A DNA stretch of 64,000 nucleotides. It comes from Adiantum capillus-veneris. Its lineage: Eukaryota > Streptophyta > Polypodiopsida > Polypodiales > Pteridaceae. This document shows, piece by piece, positions 20,933 through 31,599 of the stretch; within the stretch, counting starts at the first letter, position 1, and each line of letters opens with the position of its first letter. A program made the position numbers and the translations under genes. The stretch is from the NCBI GenBank assembly GCA_014529385.2, contig CM043970.1, positions 47,457,779 to 47,521,778 of the forward strand. Direction: 5' to 3'. Under the pieces are notes generated by a model. That model worked only from the letters and a program-made list of their open reading frames with translations. It did not search any database and had not been told where the DNA came from.

Positions 20933-22469
20933 TCAGGGATTGGGAGCACCATTGAAGCTCAGCGGGCAAGCAGGTAGAGAAGCAGCAAATTGCAACATGT
21001 TTTTGCAGATTTGTTTTGGCCTACCAAAATGTCTTCATTCAAGCTGATTCTTGCTATTCTTGACCGGTTTTTTGTCCTCTTCAACTTTGCTAAAGAAAGT
21101 TTTCTCAAAATCTTTACCAATTTTAAGATATGTCACTCAGACTGCCTGCACGTCTAGGGTACATAGCTGCAGATTTTTACAGATCCGTTTCGACCTGTAA
21201 AAACATCACATTTTAGGTCCATTCCCTCTAGTTGCAACCATTTTTGCATGGTCTACAACTTTGCAGAAGGAAGTTTCTGCAAATTCTAAACAGTTTGGAA
21301 GATATGGGCTGACAGGTTGCAGGGTATTTGGAAAGTTGAAGATTATGTATGCATATTGTGGTGATTTGCTACTTTCAGAGAGCTCAGATTGAGCTTTGTC
21401 ATTCTCTTGTTTTGTTCATTGATGTTTTGCTCTTAGTGAAGAGAGTGTGGGTTGATATTTTCAACACATTTATGCGCACACATTGAGAACACTTCGTGGA
21501 TGTATGCATTTTTGTGGACTCTTAGGTTCGAGAATGGCTTAATCACAGGTTATGTGCATTGACTTATGCAATTGAGCAGATTTCAAAAAGTGTGGTGCAC
21601 AAATTTGCAGAGAGTTTTGCAAGCATTTCTAGCATGATTGTGAGCTGAATTTTCAGCTGATTTGGATGCTCATTTGCTACACATTTGGTACATGCTTGAT
21701 GCTTGTTTATATTGCCATGTGGATGCACATGATGTGTGCTTTTTGGTGGATGGTATTATTCATCTAATGGCATATGTGGGCTAATTTTCAGATGTTTTGA
21801 GCATCAATTTGTGCCATATTTTGGCTGGTTTGCATCCAAGTTTATGCAGTATATGCCTCGCTTGTAGAGTGCGGTTGATGCACTTTGTGTTTCGGATTAC
21901 ACGATAATTTTCCAAGTTTACGGAGTTGAGACTTTGGGGCAGCTCATGTATGCTTGAGTGTGGATTTTGCACATGATTTGCTCATGGTTTTGATCATGTA
22001 TATGGCACGTATGGTTATTATGGTTAGATAGCCAAATACTGTCGAAACTCTATTGGATTTTTCTTGCGGGTTTATTTGTTTATGCGCATGGTTTGCAATC
22101 GTGTTTTGATTGCATTTGGCACTTAGTGTTGCTTTGCCATAGTGTTTTGGCATCACATTGTGAGAGTGTTTGCTCACCGGATTATGTCATTCGACATACA
22201 TGTGGTAATCTCTTCAAGAGGGAGATTGTTGATGATAGTTTCATCGATTACCACATAGTGCTCTTAGATTAGAGCAGGTTTTTTGGCATCGTTTGAGCGG
22301 TTTTGCTCATTTTGTTTCGTTACATTGATTGCCATATTTGCTGATACTTCTCTTACACAACTTATGCCAGCTTATGTTGTACTTTGACAGTACTTGGTGT
22401 ATGAGTTAGCTAGGCTTTGGCTATTGTTAGTTGATCGATTTGTGCTCGGTCTTGTCACAGGTTATCGTC

Positions 22470-22877
22470 ATGGATTTGGCATGTACATCATTGTCAGGGT
22501 TTGTGATTTTTCACACAAAGTTTGATGGTTCAAACTTTGAGCATTGGAAAGCAGGTATGCATGATGCATTGACTCAGTTGGGCCAAGTATTGCCACTACA
22601 GAGCATGGATGCTAGGCTAGAGTCTATGACTGACGATGAGTGGGAGGACTTGAATGAGCTTGCATGTTCGACGATCATGTTACACCTTGGTGAGTCTGTC
22701 TATCACATTGGTTTGGATGCATGTACAGCTAGAGAGTTATGGCAAAGATTGTGCAATGCTTTTGGCACAAATGAGTCTAGAGAGATGCCTACAATCAAAG
22801 GACGATCTTATAGACATAGAGATGTTGTGTGTTGGCATTGTGGTCATACATGGCATGTACGCATGTGTTGTTTTTGA
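22470..22877 (+). CDS. Copia-2 shortened Gag with zinc knuckle
   Basis: Gag protein, internally deleted. The frame is open from 22431, but the Met at 22470 (MDLACTSLSGFVIF) is a better start because FDGSNFEHWKAGM, the typical copia Gag opening, follows. Residues about 1-100 match the Gag N-terminus (WEDLNELACSTIMLHLGESV; compare Copia-3 WNEMDELALSTIMLTLAESV). Then, skipping about 100 residues of the normal Gag, a complete CCHC knuckle follows (CWHCGHTWHVRMCC) and the frame ends at 22877. About 135 aa against about 270 in Copia-3. The joined structure could still bind RNA; particle formation is doubtful. Confidence 0.75.
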   Translation: MDLACTSLSGFVIFHTKFDGSNFEHWKAGMHDALTQLGQVLPLQSMDARLESMTDDEWEDLNELACSTIMLHLGESVYHIGLDACTARELWQRLCNAFGTNESREMPTIKGRSYRHRDVVCWHCGHTWHVRMCCF

Positions 22878-22880
22878 CGG

Positions 22881-23672
22881 ATGAGACAACGCAGGAGACA
22901 TCACAAGAGGGATGCTATCACTTTGGATGATGTGGGAGTAGATGTAGTGTATGTGGCTACGCATGACGGAGATGTCGCCTTTGCTTCCATTTTTACTCTT
23001 GAATTTCTTATGTCGGTTTTTGACGACACATTACCTTTGCATTGGATACTAGATGTGAGTGCTAGATTTCATGTCACATCGAGTCGTGAGTGGTTTAGCA
23101 CATATGCTAGTGGTATGATTAGATGTGTGTGTCTAGCTGATGGTTCAGTGCATGACATAGTTGGTGCAGGAGATGTCAGACTATTGTTGCCGAGTGGTGC
23201 ATCATACGTGTTGCGAGATGTACACCATGTGCCAGGTTTGACGCAGAGCTTGATCTCTATGAGTCAGTTATTACGAGACAGTGGATGCCATGTACTACTG
23301 GATGAGCATAGTTTCAGGTTGCATCGTGGACAACTAGTCATAGCGAGAGGTGCTAGTGTTGGCACAATTCATGCAATGCGAGTACGTCATGTACGAGATG
23401 GCACAGTCTTTGTGAGTATGCAGCCATGCAGAGAGACGCGGCATGTCTCCTTTGCGGATAGGTTGCATGATGCTCTAGTTTGTGAGCATGTTGAGCCAGT
23501 TGTGCAGACAATTGTGCAACAAGGTATGTCATTCGTGGATACGATGATAGTTATGGATGGCTTGAGTGCGGAGGATTCAGCCGTGATTCAATCGTTCATG
23601 GATATGCTTAGGCCAAAGGTTGATGTGTGTGAGTTAGAGCTAGGCATTGCTCTTGCCACACAGGGTTCATGA
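22881..23672 (+). CDS. Copia-2 protease-region protein with altered active site (263 aa)
   Basis: Begins one base after the Gag stop codon. Residues about 55-115 align with copia protease: WILDVSARFHVTSSREWFST for WIIDSGASLHVSPNKEWFTS in Copia-3, then GAGDVRLLLPSGASYVLRDV and HHVPGLTQSLISMSQLL. The D-S-G-A active site reads D-V-S-A: the Asp remains but the Gly is lost, so proteolysis is unlikely. Residues about 150-263 (from RHVRDGTVFVSMQPCRETRH) do not match integrase or RT that I can see. An open 263-codon frame in an otherwise deleted element is notable. Function unknown. Confidence 0.65.
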   Translation: MRQRRRHHKRDAITLDDVGVDVVYVATHDGDVAFASIFTLEFLMSVFDDTLPLHWILDVSARFHVTSSREWFSTYASGMIRCVCLADGSVHDIVGAGDVRLLLPSGASYVLRDVHHVPGLTQSLISMSQLLRDSGCHVLLDEHSFRLHRGQLVIARGASVGTIHAMRVRHVRDGTVFVSMQPCRETRHVSFADRLHDALVCEHVEPVVQTIVQQGMSFVDTMIVMDGLSAEDSAVIQSFMDMLRPKVDVCELELGIALATQGS

Positions 23673-23782
23673 CATATAGATGCTCTTGGTGCACATGTGA
23701 CCTGCGATGGACACGAGGATGGATTCCAGGGATTGGAGTTCAAGTGTCAGGGTGATTTCCATGAGTGGAGTTCTAGCCATAT

Positions 23783-23980
23783 TTGACTGAGATGGTTAGA
23801 TTGGCAGATATTGCTAGGATTGCATCAGCATTTGGGAGTCTCATGTACGAGATACTGATCTCGAGACCCAAGATTGCATTTGTACTAGGTGCATTTGCAG
23901 TGGGAGAAGTTAGTCGTGCAGTGACTGACGTTGGCCTTGAGCATAGGGGCACTTTGCAGCGTATGGTGAGATACCTGTAG
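23783..23980 (+). pseudogene. Copia-2 RT-RNase H linker scrap
   Basis: ASAFGSLMYEILISRPKIAF and LQRMVRYL correspond to the segment SAVGSLMYAMIATRPDIAF to GILRYL of Copia-3, just upstream of RNase H. It is the only trace of RT in Copia-2; everything between protease and here is deleted. Confidence 0.7.
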
Positions 23981-24168
23981 GATATGTGCGGCTTTGGTGA
24001 GGAGTATGGTGTTGATCACTCTATACTTTCTCTACGCTTAGAGCTAGATGCACACAGATTTAGTGAGCCAGTGGGTGTTGACTGAGGTCATACTTGTGAT
24101 GGCCTTGTACAAGTTTTGTACGATTTTCTTTTCTCTCTCACGGGCATATTGGCCTTTACGTGGGAGGT

Positions 24169-24341
24169 TGTTGGGGTAAAGCCCTATATGGTCGGTTAGG
24201 CTAGGTGCCCGCCCACTATACTTATTAATTATGTACATAATAGAATAAGGGGGCTCACATGCCCCTACAAACACAAGGTCTCCTCTTCTCCTCTCTTCTC
24301 CATTGCTGAACACTCACACCCGCTCCCGCTCGTTCACTTCA
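24169..24341 (+). repeat. Copia-2 3' LTR (173 bp)
   Basis: Preceded by the polypurine tract ACGTGGGAGGT (24158-24168). Starts TGTTGGGGTAAAGCCC, ends CACTTCA, then the target duplication. Confidence 0.92.
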
Positions 24342-24404
24342 GATTGGAATGAGTTGTATATATAAGTTTTCTTGGTTCATGACAAATCATGAAAGACTCG
24401 CACC

Positions 24405-24605
24405 CTAGAGAAAAATAAATATGTGCACATCGAATGAAGTAGAATAATCTAGGCATGGAGAGAGAAGAATTTCTTGTAGTCTTTCGGGTCCAAAAAGAAG
24501 TACAATTGTTTGTTGGAAGTGAATTTTATGACTTATGCACACATTATTCCTAAGAGATTGCACAAAATGGAAAGGGTAAAATTTTGCATTATGTGGGTTA
24601 TTCAT
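24405..24605 (-). CDS. small ORF C, relative of the Gypsy-1 leader ORFs (66 aa)
   Basis: Minus-strand frame starting MNNPHNAKFYPFHF, then SHKIHFQQTIVLLFGPERLQ, a shortened middle (LSPCLDYSTSFDV) and the end HIFIFL. It aligns along its whole length with ORF B of Gypsy-1; the segment matching PVILPLI is missing. It is open from Met to stop. No gag follows it downstream, so it is a fragment of an element or a free-standing copy; a gypsy fragment in the same orientation lies at 26040-26705. Function unknown. Confidence 0.55.
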   Translation of the reverse strand: MNNPHNAKFYPFHFVQSLRNNVCISHKIHFQQTIVLLFGPERLQEILLSPCLDYSTSFDVHIFIFL

Positions 24606-26039
24606 CTAAGATATTATAAGCATAAAGAAAAGGATCTAGTTACGGTCAGTAACTACGATACTATGAAGATAGAGATAGGATAGAGGTATACACAGAGATA
24701 GAGATATGATTAGAGAGGAAACAATAAAGAATGTAAAGAGTTACGTCTTACAAAATACATCCGCACGTATGTTGATAATTTGTTGAAGAAGCAAGAGAGT
24801 AGTAGCCTTCGGTACCTTCTTGAGCATACAAAGATCATTTATTAATGAGTGAAATATGTGTACATTGGATGATCATAGGATTATCAAAGTATGTGTGTGT
24901 TTGTAAATTTAGCTAGAACTTCCCCAAGGCATAGATAGAAGTTAGGCTCCTCTCTATATCTCACTCCCTCCCACTAGCATTTCACTAACTCTTGATTGCT
25001 TTACAAGGAAGAGGAGGGTCCTTTATATAGATGGAGGTAACCCTCCAAATTTTCACTTGAAAGAGATGATTTAGTGTGAACAGGAGATGAACAATGTTGA
25101 AAATGATGTGTCCTTCTATGGTGTATAAAGGTAGGCCAAGGTCTGCCATTTTGATCATATCTCCTTGTCCATAGCTTCAAAAATTATAAAAAAAGTTGAG
25201 CATATTTTGCAGCTCATCAGCTACAACTTTCATGTTGATCACTTTTTCATATTTGGATGGAAAGTGGATGAAAATATTCCACCAAAACATATGTTCATTT
25301 TCTCTCTACAAAAGTCTTCCGCCCCTTTGGGTTGGACTTTGTTATGGCTCCAAAGAATGCACACATCATAGTGCATGTAAACATGACCTTGATACTTTAA
25401 CTTCCTTATGTCTCTAACGATACAGACATCACGGTGTATGTAAGCATGACTTTTAACTTTGAAAAGAGTGTCCAAGATGCTGTATGCATCCCAAAAATAA
25501 ATTAATATTACTTTAACATAGAAAATAAAATATGATAAAATAAAAGATAGGAGAAATATAGTAAAATTATAATAGCAATAGGATCTAAATATGAAATGAA
25601 AGTGGGTAAGTAAAAAATAAAGCTCACAATCGTTAGTCTTTTTATCCTCATAAATCTCAATAGTAAGTTTTAGAAAGCTACCCTGAATGTTATTAGTTAA
25701 ATGAGGTAGATATTTTAGCCTCATAACAAACACACTTTTGTATGCTATTGCAAATGCTATCATGCATTTGAAATGGAATCATAACATCCATTTCCATGAT
25801 GCCTATCCCTTTGCTTAGGTGCATATCCATAACATATCTCTTTGCAATGTAATCTATTCTTTGACTAAAAAACAAAAGATTTCCTTGCATTGTAATCTAC
25901 TCTTTGATTAATAAAACAAAATTTGATCTTGCCTTTGGTTTTGAGTATGGTATTGTTACAACTTTTTTGGCTGTCCAATCTGGACTAAATTCTTGTTTCT
26001 AGATGACTTTGAACATGCTTTTGAGATACCCTTGGAATT
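24606..26039. other. 1.4 kb without a recognisable gene
   Basis: AT-rich, with a TATA-like TTATATAG near 25023. The minus-strand open stretches (such as 25239-25763) match no family I know and have no supporting motif. It may be the leader or LTR of the minus gypsy relic next to it. Confidence 0.4.
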
Positions 26040-26640
26040 CATGGCATGACTTGCACCAAAAATAAGCATCTCTCACCTAACCTGCTCTCCGGATTTGGAA
26101 TACAATCTGATCTTTGCCTTGATGACCCGTTTCCTCATGCAATGCTTGAAAATCAAACCTATTTCTTCTTTGTATGACACTTTCCTTAGAATGCTATCTC
26201 TGTCATAAAACATGAGATCCTCACCTACCAATGTGTAGTTTCTTGCTTTTGCAACAATTCTCTTATGTTGAACCTTTAACATGCCCTTTGGACATTGGCC
26301 TTTACCAAGAAATACTTCTACATCTTGTAGTGCTTTTCTTCTTGCATACAAGGCTTCTTTGACCTTTAAAGGAACTACAAGAGCATCCAACTTGTCCCTA
26401 GACAACTCATTAGCTTCTTTATTCTACTCACAAGGAACATGCTTTAACTATATCTACTCAAACTCATGCAAAAGCTTCTTGATGCCATAAAACCACTTAT
26501 TCAAGTTGTCTTTCTTAACATTCCATAAACCAAGCAACTGATTCATGACTAGCAATGCATCCCCTTGATTCGTCGCGGTTGATGGAACCTCTGGAAAATT
26601 TTTCCTAGGAACCATGTGTGAGCAAAAGTACAAATCCAGA
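26040..26640 (-). pseudogene. Gypsy-4 fragment: second RNase H end and integrase start
   Basis: On the minus strand NQGDALLVMNQLLGLWNVKK and, after stops, HVPCEXNKEANELSRDKLDA match the second (archaeal-type) RNase H of the Tat-like elements. They are followed by the pre-integrase region (RRKALQDVEVFLGKGQCPKG, LVGEDLMFYDRDSILRKVSY). The HHCC finger is degraded near 26040-26110. No LTR was assigned. It is distinct from Gypsy-2, -3 and -5 in sequence. Confidence 0.72.
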
Positions 26641-27212
26641 ATGCGACCTAGAGAAAAATTTAAGCATAATTCACTTGTGGACATAAGGCTTGCACATGAA
26701 GTCAAGAGGGGACCACCTGGAAAACTTTTGGAAGGGTAAAGACGAACACATAATTTTGTGGGATTTTTCTCTATTTTTTCCTTTCCAAATTGGAAAAAGT
26801 TTTCAACAACAAAGCTGTAGGCGTTGAGCTGATCTTTTGACCCATATTTTTAAAAATAAGTTTTGGAGCTAGGGTTTGGGAGATATGGCTAAAATTGTGA
26901 AGCCTATCTGTCGACTTGGGAAGAAGGCATGGTTATCCAACTACACACACCAATTTCTTATAGGTTTCTCTCCATTATTGTTGTATTTTGTCTTATTTTG
27001 TCAAGATTATCTCAAATATTATAAGGAAGCTCTTGGACTCAATCTATGGAAGGTGGCATGGAGACAAAGGTCGCCATGATGAAGGCGATTAGGAGGAAAT
27101 TGGTCAATAAGCAAGGCACACGGAGCTCTCTCATTGGGGGAATGCCTCTAACTGAGGTTACTCTGTAATAGGTCCTCTTGCTCATAATCTCTTCCCTCAT
27201 CACTCTCTTGGC

Positions 27213-27222
27213 CTATAAAAGG
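27213..27222 (+). promoter_or_regulatory. TATA box of Gypsy-3 LTR
   Basis: CTATAAAAGG, a consensus plant TATA box. The (AC)n tract starts 27 bases downstream, close to the expected transcription start. Confidence 0.65.
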
Positions 27223-27247
27223 AGGCCTTCTCTTTTGTAAATGGTGA

Positions 27248-27248
<1 letters not shown>

Positions 27249-27321
<73 letters not shown>
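27249..27321. repeat. (AC)n microsatellite in the Gypsy-3 LTR
   Basis: About 36 AC units placed where the LTR transcript would begin. Confidence 0.97.
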
Positions 27322-27323
<2 letters not shown>

Positions 27324-28136
27324 CCCCACATGCACACTGTCCCATACTCACATACCCACACACTTACACATACACACCCTTGTGCTAAATACTAGTAGCA
27401 TGAACCCTAATCAAATAATCACAACACCATCACCATCACCATGCACAAAATGAGCACCATATCTCCACACACTTGTAATGAAGGATTGAAGGCATGATTT
27501 CAAGAAGAAGAATGATGGTTACACTCATGATATTCCTCACCATAAACTCCCATCCCTCCATTATGCTTCATACGGTCTTGTCCCCTTCTCATCTGCTTTC
27601 CCTATGGTACCTATTGTATTCATCTTTTGCAAGCAATCAACACACTCCATCTTGGTGCCATACCTTGTTTCGTTTGGGATAAACTTCATTGTGGGTATGG
27701 TTTATGCTTGTTCTTTCCATTTTGCTTATGTTAAGGTGTGTAGATTTGCCACCATACACACTCTCTCTCTCTCCCTCTCATATTCCTATCATCTTGGTAC
27801 TTGCATCTTAAGGTGTGCGGATTCGCCCCACCTTTGAGAAGTGAGCATACATCCATGTCTCCCTGATCTCATTATCTTCCTTACTACATGCACGAGCAAC
27901 AAACCCATTCTCACTCACTCACCATTCTTCTCATCTTGTTTTTTGACCACCCCATTCCACACTTGGGCGTGGATCTTGAAATTGTTTTCCATGGCATGTT
28001 TGATTGTGTATATGTATGTGTCCTAGCCACAAATCTTGCTAGGTGTGCCCCTATTGTGTACCTTCCATGATGAGGCCATCGTGCATAGTCTTGGTGTAGA
28101 GGCCACCGGGTCTGTTTTGCACTTCCACCTTTCATT

Positions 28137-28154
28137 TGGTGCCCCCACTGAGGA
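28137..28154 (+). other. Gypsy-3 primer binding site
   Basis: TGGTGCCCCCACTGAGGA, the same 18 bases as in Gypsy-1 (4593-4610). Confidence 0.75.
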
Positions 28155-28195
28155 GGGCTTTGCAAAGACCTTCAGTCAACAAAGAGTAGCCATGC

Positions 28196-28441
28196 ATGCC
28201 ATCAATCATGGACGAGTGGCTACAAGATTTTTCAAATTGGAGGACTGAAGAAGAGGAGACTGTAGAAGCACTCAAGGCCTTCATTGACGTGCTACTACCA
28301 GGTTGTATCATTGTTGATATTCAAGAGGTAAGCTCCCCATCTTGCATTTCTTGTGCTAATCGCAAATCAAGAGCATCAAGTGGGAGGGCTATAAAATGTC
28401 ATCATTGTTGTCAATCAAAGCATTCTGTCAATGAGTGCTGA
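28196..28441 (+). CDS. 81-aa open frame with a CCHC knuckle upstream of gag
   Basis: Starts MPSIMDEWLQDFSNW, has an acidic stretch and ends KCHHCCQSKHSVNEC, a complete CX2CX4HX4C zinc knuckle at the C-terminus. It lies 40 bases after the primer site, well before the Gag core at 29200, where no knuckle is expected. It could be a displaced piece of Gag nucleocapsid from a rearrangement, or a separate small RNA-binding product of the leader. No counterpart is seen in Gypsy-1. Confidence 0.45.
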   Translation: MPSIMDEWLQDFSNWRTEEEETVEALKAFIDVLLPGCIIVDIQEVSSPSCISCANRKSRASSGRAIKCHHCCQSKHSVNEC

Positions 28442-28834
28442 CAGAGGAGGTGAAGAAAGAACGATGAGTTTTGCTTTTGAAACCGCATCAACACTCTCAC
28501 ATCAGTCAGATTTTGTGTAGCACCAAGTGTTTTCTCTCCAACGGTCATAGAAGAGTCGTTAACTATATCAACCTCAAAGTCCAAGCCACAAAGCCTAAAG
28601 CATTTGGTGGAAGCAAGTGGGCCTACACTCTCTCTAGGCCTAGAGAGAGTTCAAGTCAAGTATGACCATCCAAGCATCACCGCCGCATGCAAAACGGAAA
28701 GCCGATTGAGGTAGACTCTTCTCGCCCAGTCTGTTTTGAACCAAATATCGAGGATTATGTGAACTTCAACAAGAGGTAGAGGCTTGTGGTGAAGATGTCA
28801 CCTTGTCAACACTCAAGGTATGTAACTCTAGTGG

Positions 28835-29053
28835 TCAAATAATAACAATAGGCCAAAAGTCTTTCCTTTTCGTTTCTTGCAACACATGCATGTAAACGTG
28901 TACATTGATAGAAAGATATTTTACTAGCAAAAGATTGTTTTCCTATTCGGAGCAGAGATGCTTGATGAAATCCTTGGATCCCCACGTCCCATCATCTTGA
29001 CCATTCTTGATTACTACCACTCTTTTGATGTAAGCATCTTTATTCTATTCTAG
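28835..29053 (+). pseudogene. small leader ORF D of Gypsy-3, one internal stop
   Basis: The fourth member of the leader family, at the same place as in Gypsy-1 (between primer site and gag). The frame reads RPKVFPFRFLQHMHVNVYID, then RKIFY, an in-frame TAG (28925-28927), then QKIVFLFGAEMLDEILGSPR, PIILTILDYYHSFDVSIFIL and a stop at 29051. Without that stop it would be about 72 codons, the size of ORFs A and B. There is no in-frame ATG at the start, so the copy is inactive. Position and full-length similarity support a conserved leader gene. Confidence 0.6.
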
Positions 29054-29198
29054 CCTTGTGCTCTCCTTAGCTCCTAGTCAAGTTTTCCACCCATGTATAA
29101 ACCTTTATCAATCACTAAGTCATTCCAAAGAAAAGAAGAAGATTTATAATTGTCTCCTCATTGATTTAGTACCATGGAAAGTGTCTCTGTCTCTTTTT

Positions 29199-29480
29199 CC
29201 CACATTCAGTGGCAATAAGGGAGAAGACATCAACACTATTTTTTTTGGATAACTTTGACATCGCTTGTGTGGTTTTCAACAAGGATGACGACGCCACATG
29301 ACTACAAATATTTCCTCTACTGATGAAAGTAGAGGCCAAGTCTTGGTACAATGCTTTGCCCAAAGCTACCAAGGATGCATGGGACCTACTACGTGCTGCA
29401 TTTGTGAAGAGGTTTGGTGGAGGTACAACCTCAAAAAAGTTATGGGAGCTGTTGATAGAGTTAAAGCAGGAAAGTCAATA
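29199..29480 (+). pseudogene. Gypsy-3 Gag core remnant
   Basis: TSTLFFLDNFDIACVVFNKD, one TGA (about 29299), then VEAKSWYNALPKATKDAWDL and RAAFVKRFGG match the Gag core of Gypsy-1 (ASTWFDSLPEEVKGNYTEVL, NCFKKYFFD). It ends at a TAG about 29480, where the sequence joins the protease-RT linker: the rest of Gag, the knuckle and the protease are missing. Confidence 0.7.
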
Positions 29481-31060
29481 GTAACTGAAGAAAGCGAAAG
29501 TAGCATTGAGGTGATGGGGGTTATTCTCAAGGACCCTAAGAGGATGGAGCAATCTGATGCATCATCATCAAACCAAGGGGAGACAACAGGTATACAACCT
29601 CTGGTAGAAGCAAGTAAGCTACATCGAATGCTCTCTAGTGAGTTGTGTGGAAAGGAGCGTGAAGATTTTATTTTGATGCTAAGTAATTTTACCACATTTT
29701 TCACTGATGTATATGATAGCATCACTGGCATCACAGTAGTTCAACATCACATTAAGCTCAAGAAGGGAAGTAACCTATAGTGCAGAAGCTCAGGCGGCCA
29801 GGAGTAATTCAACAAGATGCCTTGCTCAAAGAGGTAAGGAAACACCTAGAAGTAGATTTGATCTATCCTGTTGAAGACTCTGAGTGGGTTTCTCCTATGG
29901 TAGTCACACCAAAGAATAATGGAAAGTGGAGGGTTTGTGTTGATTACTAGCCCCTTAATGTAGCCACAAAGAGGGACCATTTTCCTCTTCCTTTTCAAGA
30001 TGAAATTCTCAATGAGGTAGCACGACATGAGTGCTACACTGTATGTGATGCCTACTCATGCTACTTCCAAATTAGCATCGCTGAAGAAGATCAAAAGAAG
30101 ACAACCTTTCTCACACCATAGGGATGTTTTGCTTACAGAGTTATGCCTTTTGGTCTCACTAATGCTCCGACCACTTCTCAACGCTATGTGACATTTGTTT
30201 TTTAGTCATTCTTTGAAAAATCAAACCGTATTTTTATTGATGAATTTTGTATTTATAGCTCCCTTTCTCTTCATTTAGAGAAAGTTTACGAAGGTCTAGC
30301 TAGGTTGCAAGCTTTGGGTGGCCAACTCAACATAGAGAAATGCCACATTGGTGAAAGAAAGGTTACTCTTCTTAGCCATGTGATCTATGCCAAGGGCATT
30401 GAAGCTGACCCAAGCAAGGTTCAAGCCTTGGTGACTTTGCCCTCTCCCACCACAACAAAGCAGTTGATATCTTTTCTTCAAAAGGTGAGGTATTTGAGTA
30501 GGTTCATTCACCTGCTCTCTCAAGTGGTTCTCCCTTTACAACAAGTTACCCGTCAAGAAATCTTCACTTGGAATGAAGAAAATGAACAACAGTTCAATGA
30601 GGTAAAACAAATTCTAGCCTCACTTCCCACCATTGCACCTCCAATGTGGGATGAACCATTTTATGTGAACCCTAGTGTGGGCAATGACACACTTGGGGCA
30701 GTATTGATGCAAAAGGATCCTCAAACTTCTTTCATGCGTCCTATCTACTTCTCTAGTCGCATGATGACTCCATAAAAAAAGAGATACATGGCAGTGGAGT
30801 ACATGATGCTTGCATTAATGTTTGCTACCACCAAATTTTGCTCTTATTTATTGTCTAGACCATTCATAATCTTAACAATGGAAGAAGTTTTTCCTTATGT
30901 AATGTAGCACATGGATGTTTCTTCTAGGATTTCCAAATGGCTCACAAGGTTGCAAGAGTTGACTACATTATGCAAGTGGAGAGCTCCACAAGAGCTAGTC
31001 TAAGAGGCATTCTCACTCATCGCCACTATGAAAGAAGCTGAAGATTCAAACAAGTGACGT
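29481..31060 (+). pseudogene. Gypsy-3 linker, RT and RNase H
   Basis: 29481-29780: linker (SSIEVMGVILKDPKRMEQ, HRMLSSELCGKEREDFILML). From 29790: LLKEVRKHLEVDLIYPVEDS, SPMVVTPKNNGKWRVCVDY, then stops and MPFGLTNAPTTSQRYV. The catalytic FIDD reads FIDE (about 30233), so the second Asp is lost. 30305-30775: GGQLNIEKCHIGERKVTLLS, SFLQKVRYLSRFIH and first RNase H (MRPIYFSSRMMTP, then TAA). The connection continues to about 31010 (RYMAVEYMMLALMFATTKF) with more stops. Inactive. Confidence 0.83.
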
Positions 31061-31079
31061 AACACCTGTGTTGGAAGTC

Positions 31080-31480
31080 CCTAAGATAGAGAGGGCTCTC
31101 TCTCTTTTCTTTGATGGAGCTTATAAGAGGATAATGGACAAAGCTGCAACAAGCATTGTCATCTTCAATGAGCAAGGGTAAAAGGTATTCTCCACTGGGC
31201 ATCTCTTGGATTCCCACTCCAACAATGAGACAGAATATGCAGCCTTAACTCTTGGGGTAGAGTGGTGTGTGAAACAAGGTATTTAACGGTTAAATGTATT
31301 TGGTGATGCCATGCTTTTAATAAAACAAATACAAGGAACTTGGGCTTGTAAAAATCATAGCTTTCTAGGCCATTTGCGCAAAGTTAGGGAAATTTTAGGA
31401 AAGTTTCAAGCGGTATAATTACATCATGTCCCTCGAGCAGAAAATCAAGAAGTAGATGCTCTAGCTAGAGAGAAGCTACA
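31080..31480 (+). pseudogene. Gypsy-3 archaeal-type RNase H
   Basis: RALSLFFDGAYKRIMDKAAT, then SNNETEYAALTLGVEWCVKQ, GDAMLLIKQIQGTWACKNH and HHVPRAENQEVDALAREKLQ, split by stops. It matches Gypsy-2 13331-13744 closely. Both the first Asp (FDGA) and the Glu of the EYAAL helix are kept. Confidence 0.75.
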
Positions 31481-31599
31481 AGATGTTCCAGTGGTGGGTG
31501 CTATCAAGTTGAAGCTACCTCTCTTCCAAGGTAGTGATACTATGCCTGACATCATGAGTTTCTTGGACACATGAGAGTGTCCTAAAGATCTTACTAAGG

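Larger units (their letters stand above)
20728..24341 (+). mobile_element. Copia-2, non-autonomous copia element
   Basis: 3.6-kb element with LTRs at 20728-20918 and 24169-24341, flanked by a perfect 5-bp target duplication GATTG (20723-20727 and 24342-24346). It keeps a Gag start, zinc knuckle, a protease-region frame and a scrap of RT, but has no integrase and no RT catalytic motif. A 1.5-kb leader separates primer site and gag. It must have moved, if at all after the deletions, with enzymes supplied by a related element. Confidence 0.92.
26700..28134 (+). repeat. Gypsy-3 5' LTR (left end not determined)
   Basis: The right end is set by the primer site at 28137. A strong TATA box (27213) and a long (AC)n tract lie inside. 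The left end lies somewhere after the minus gypsy fragment at 26640; no matching 3' LTR was found in the window, so the exact start cannot be fixed. Confidence 0.6.

Noticed and set aside
25239-25763. 174-codon minus frame as a gene
   Set aside because: AT-rich, hydrophobic and aromatic by composition, no motif, no neighbouring support.
27241-27453. His-Thr and Cys-Val repeat proteins across AC tracts (also 35799-36298, 53794-54641)
   Set aside because: Low-complexity translation of (AC)n; frames open on both strands, as expected for a dinucleotide repeat.
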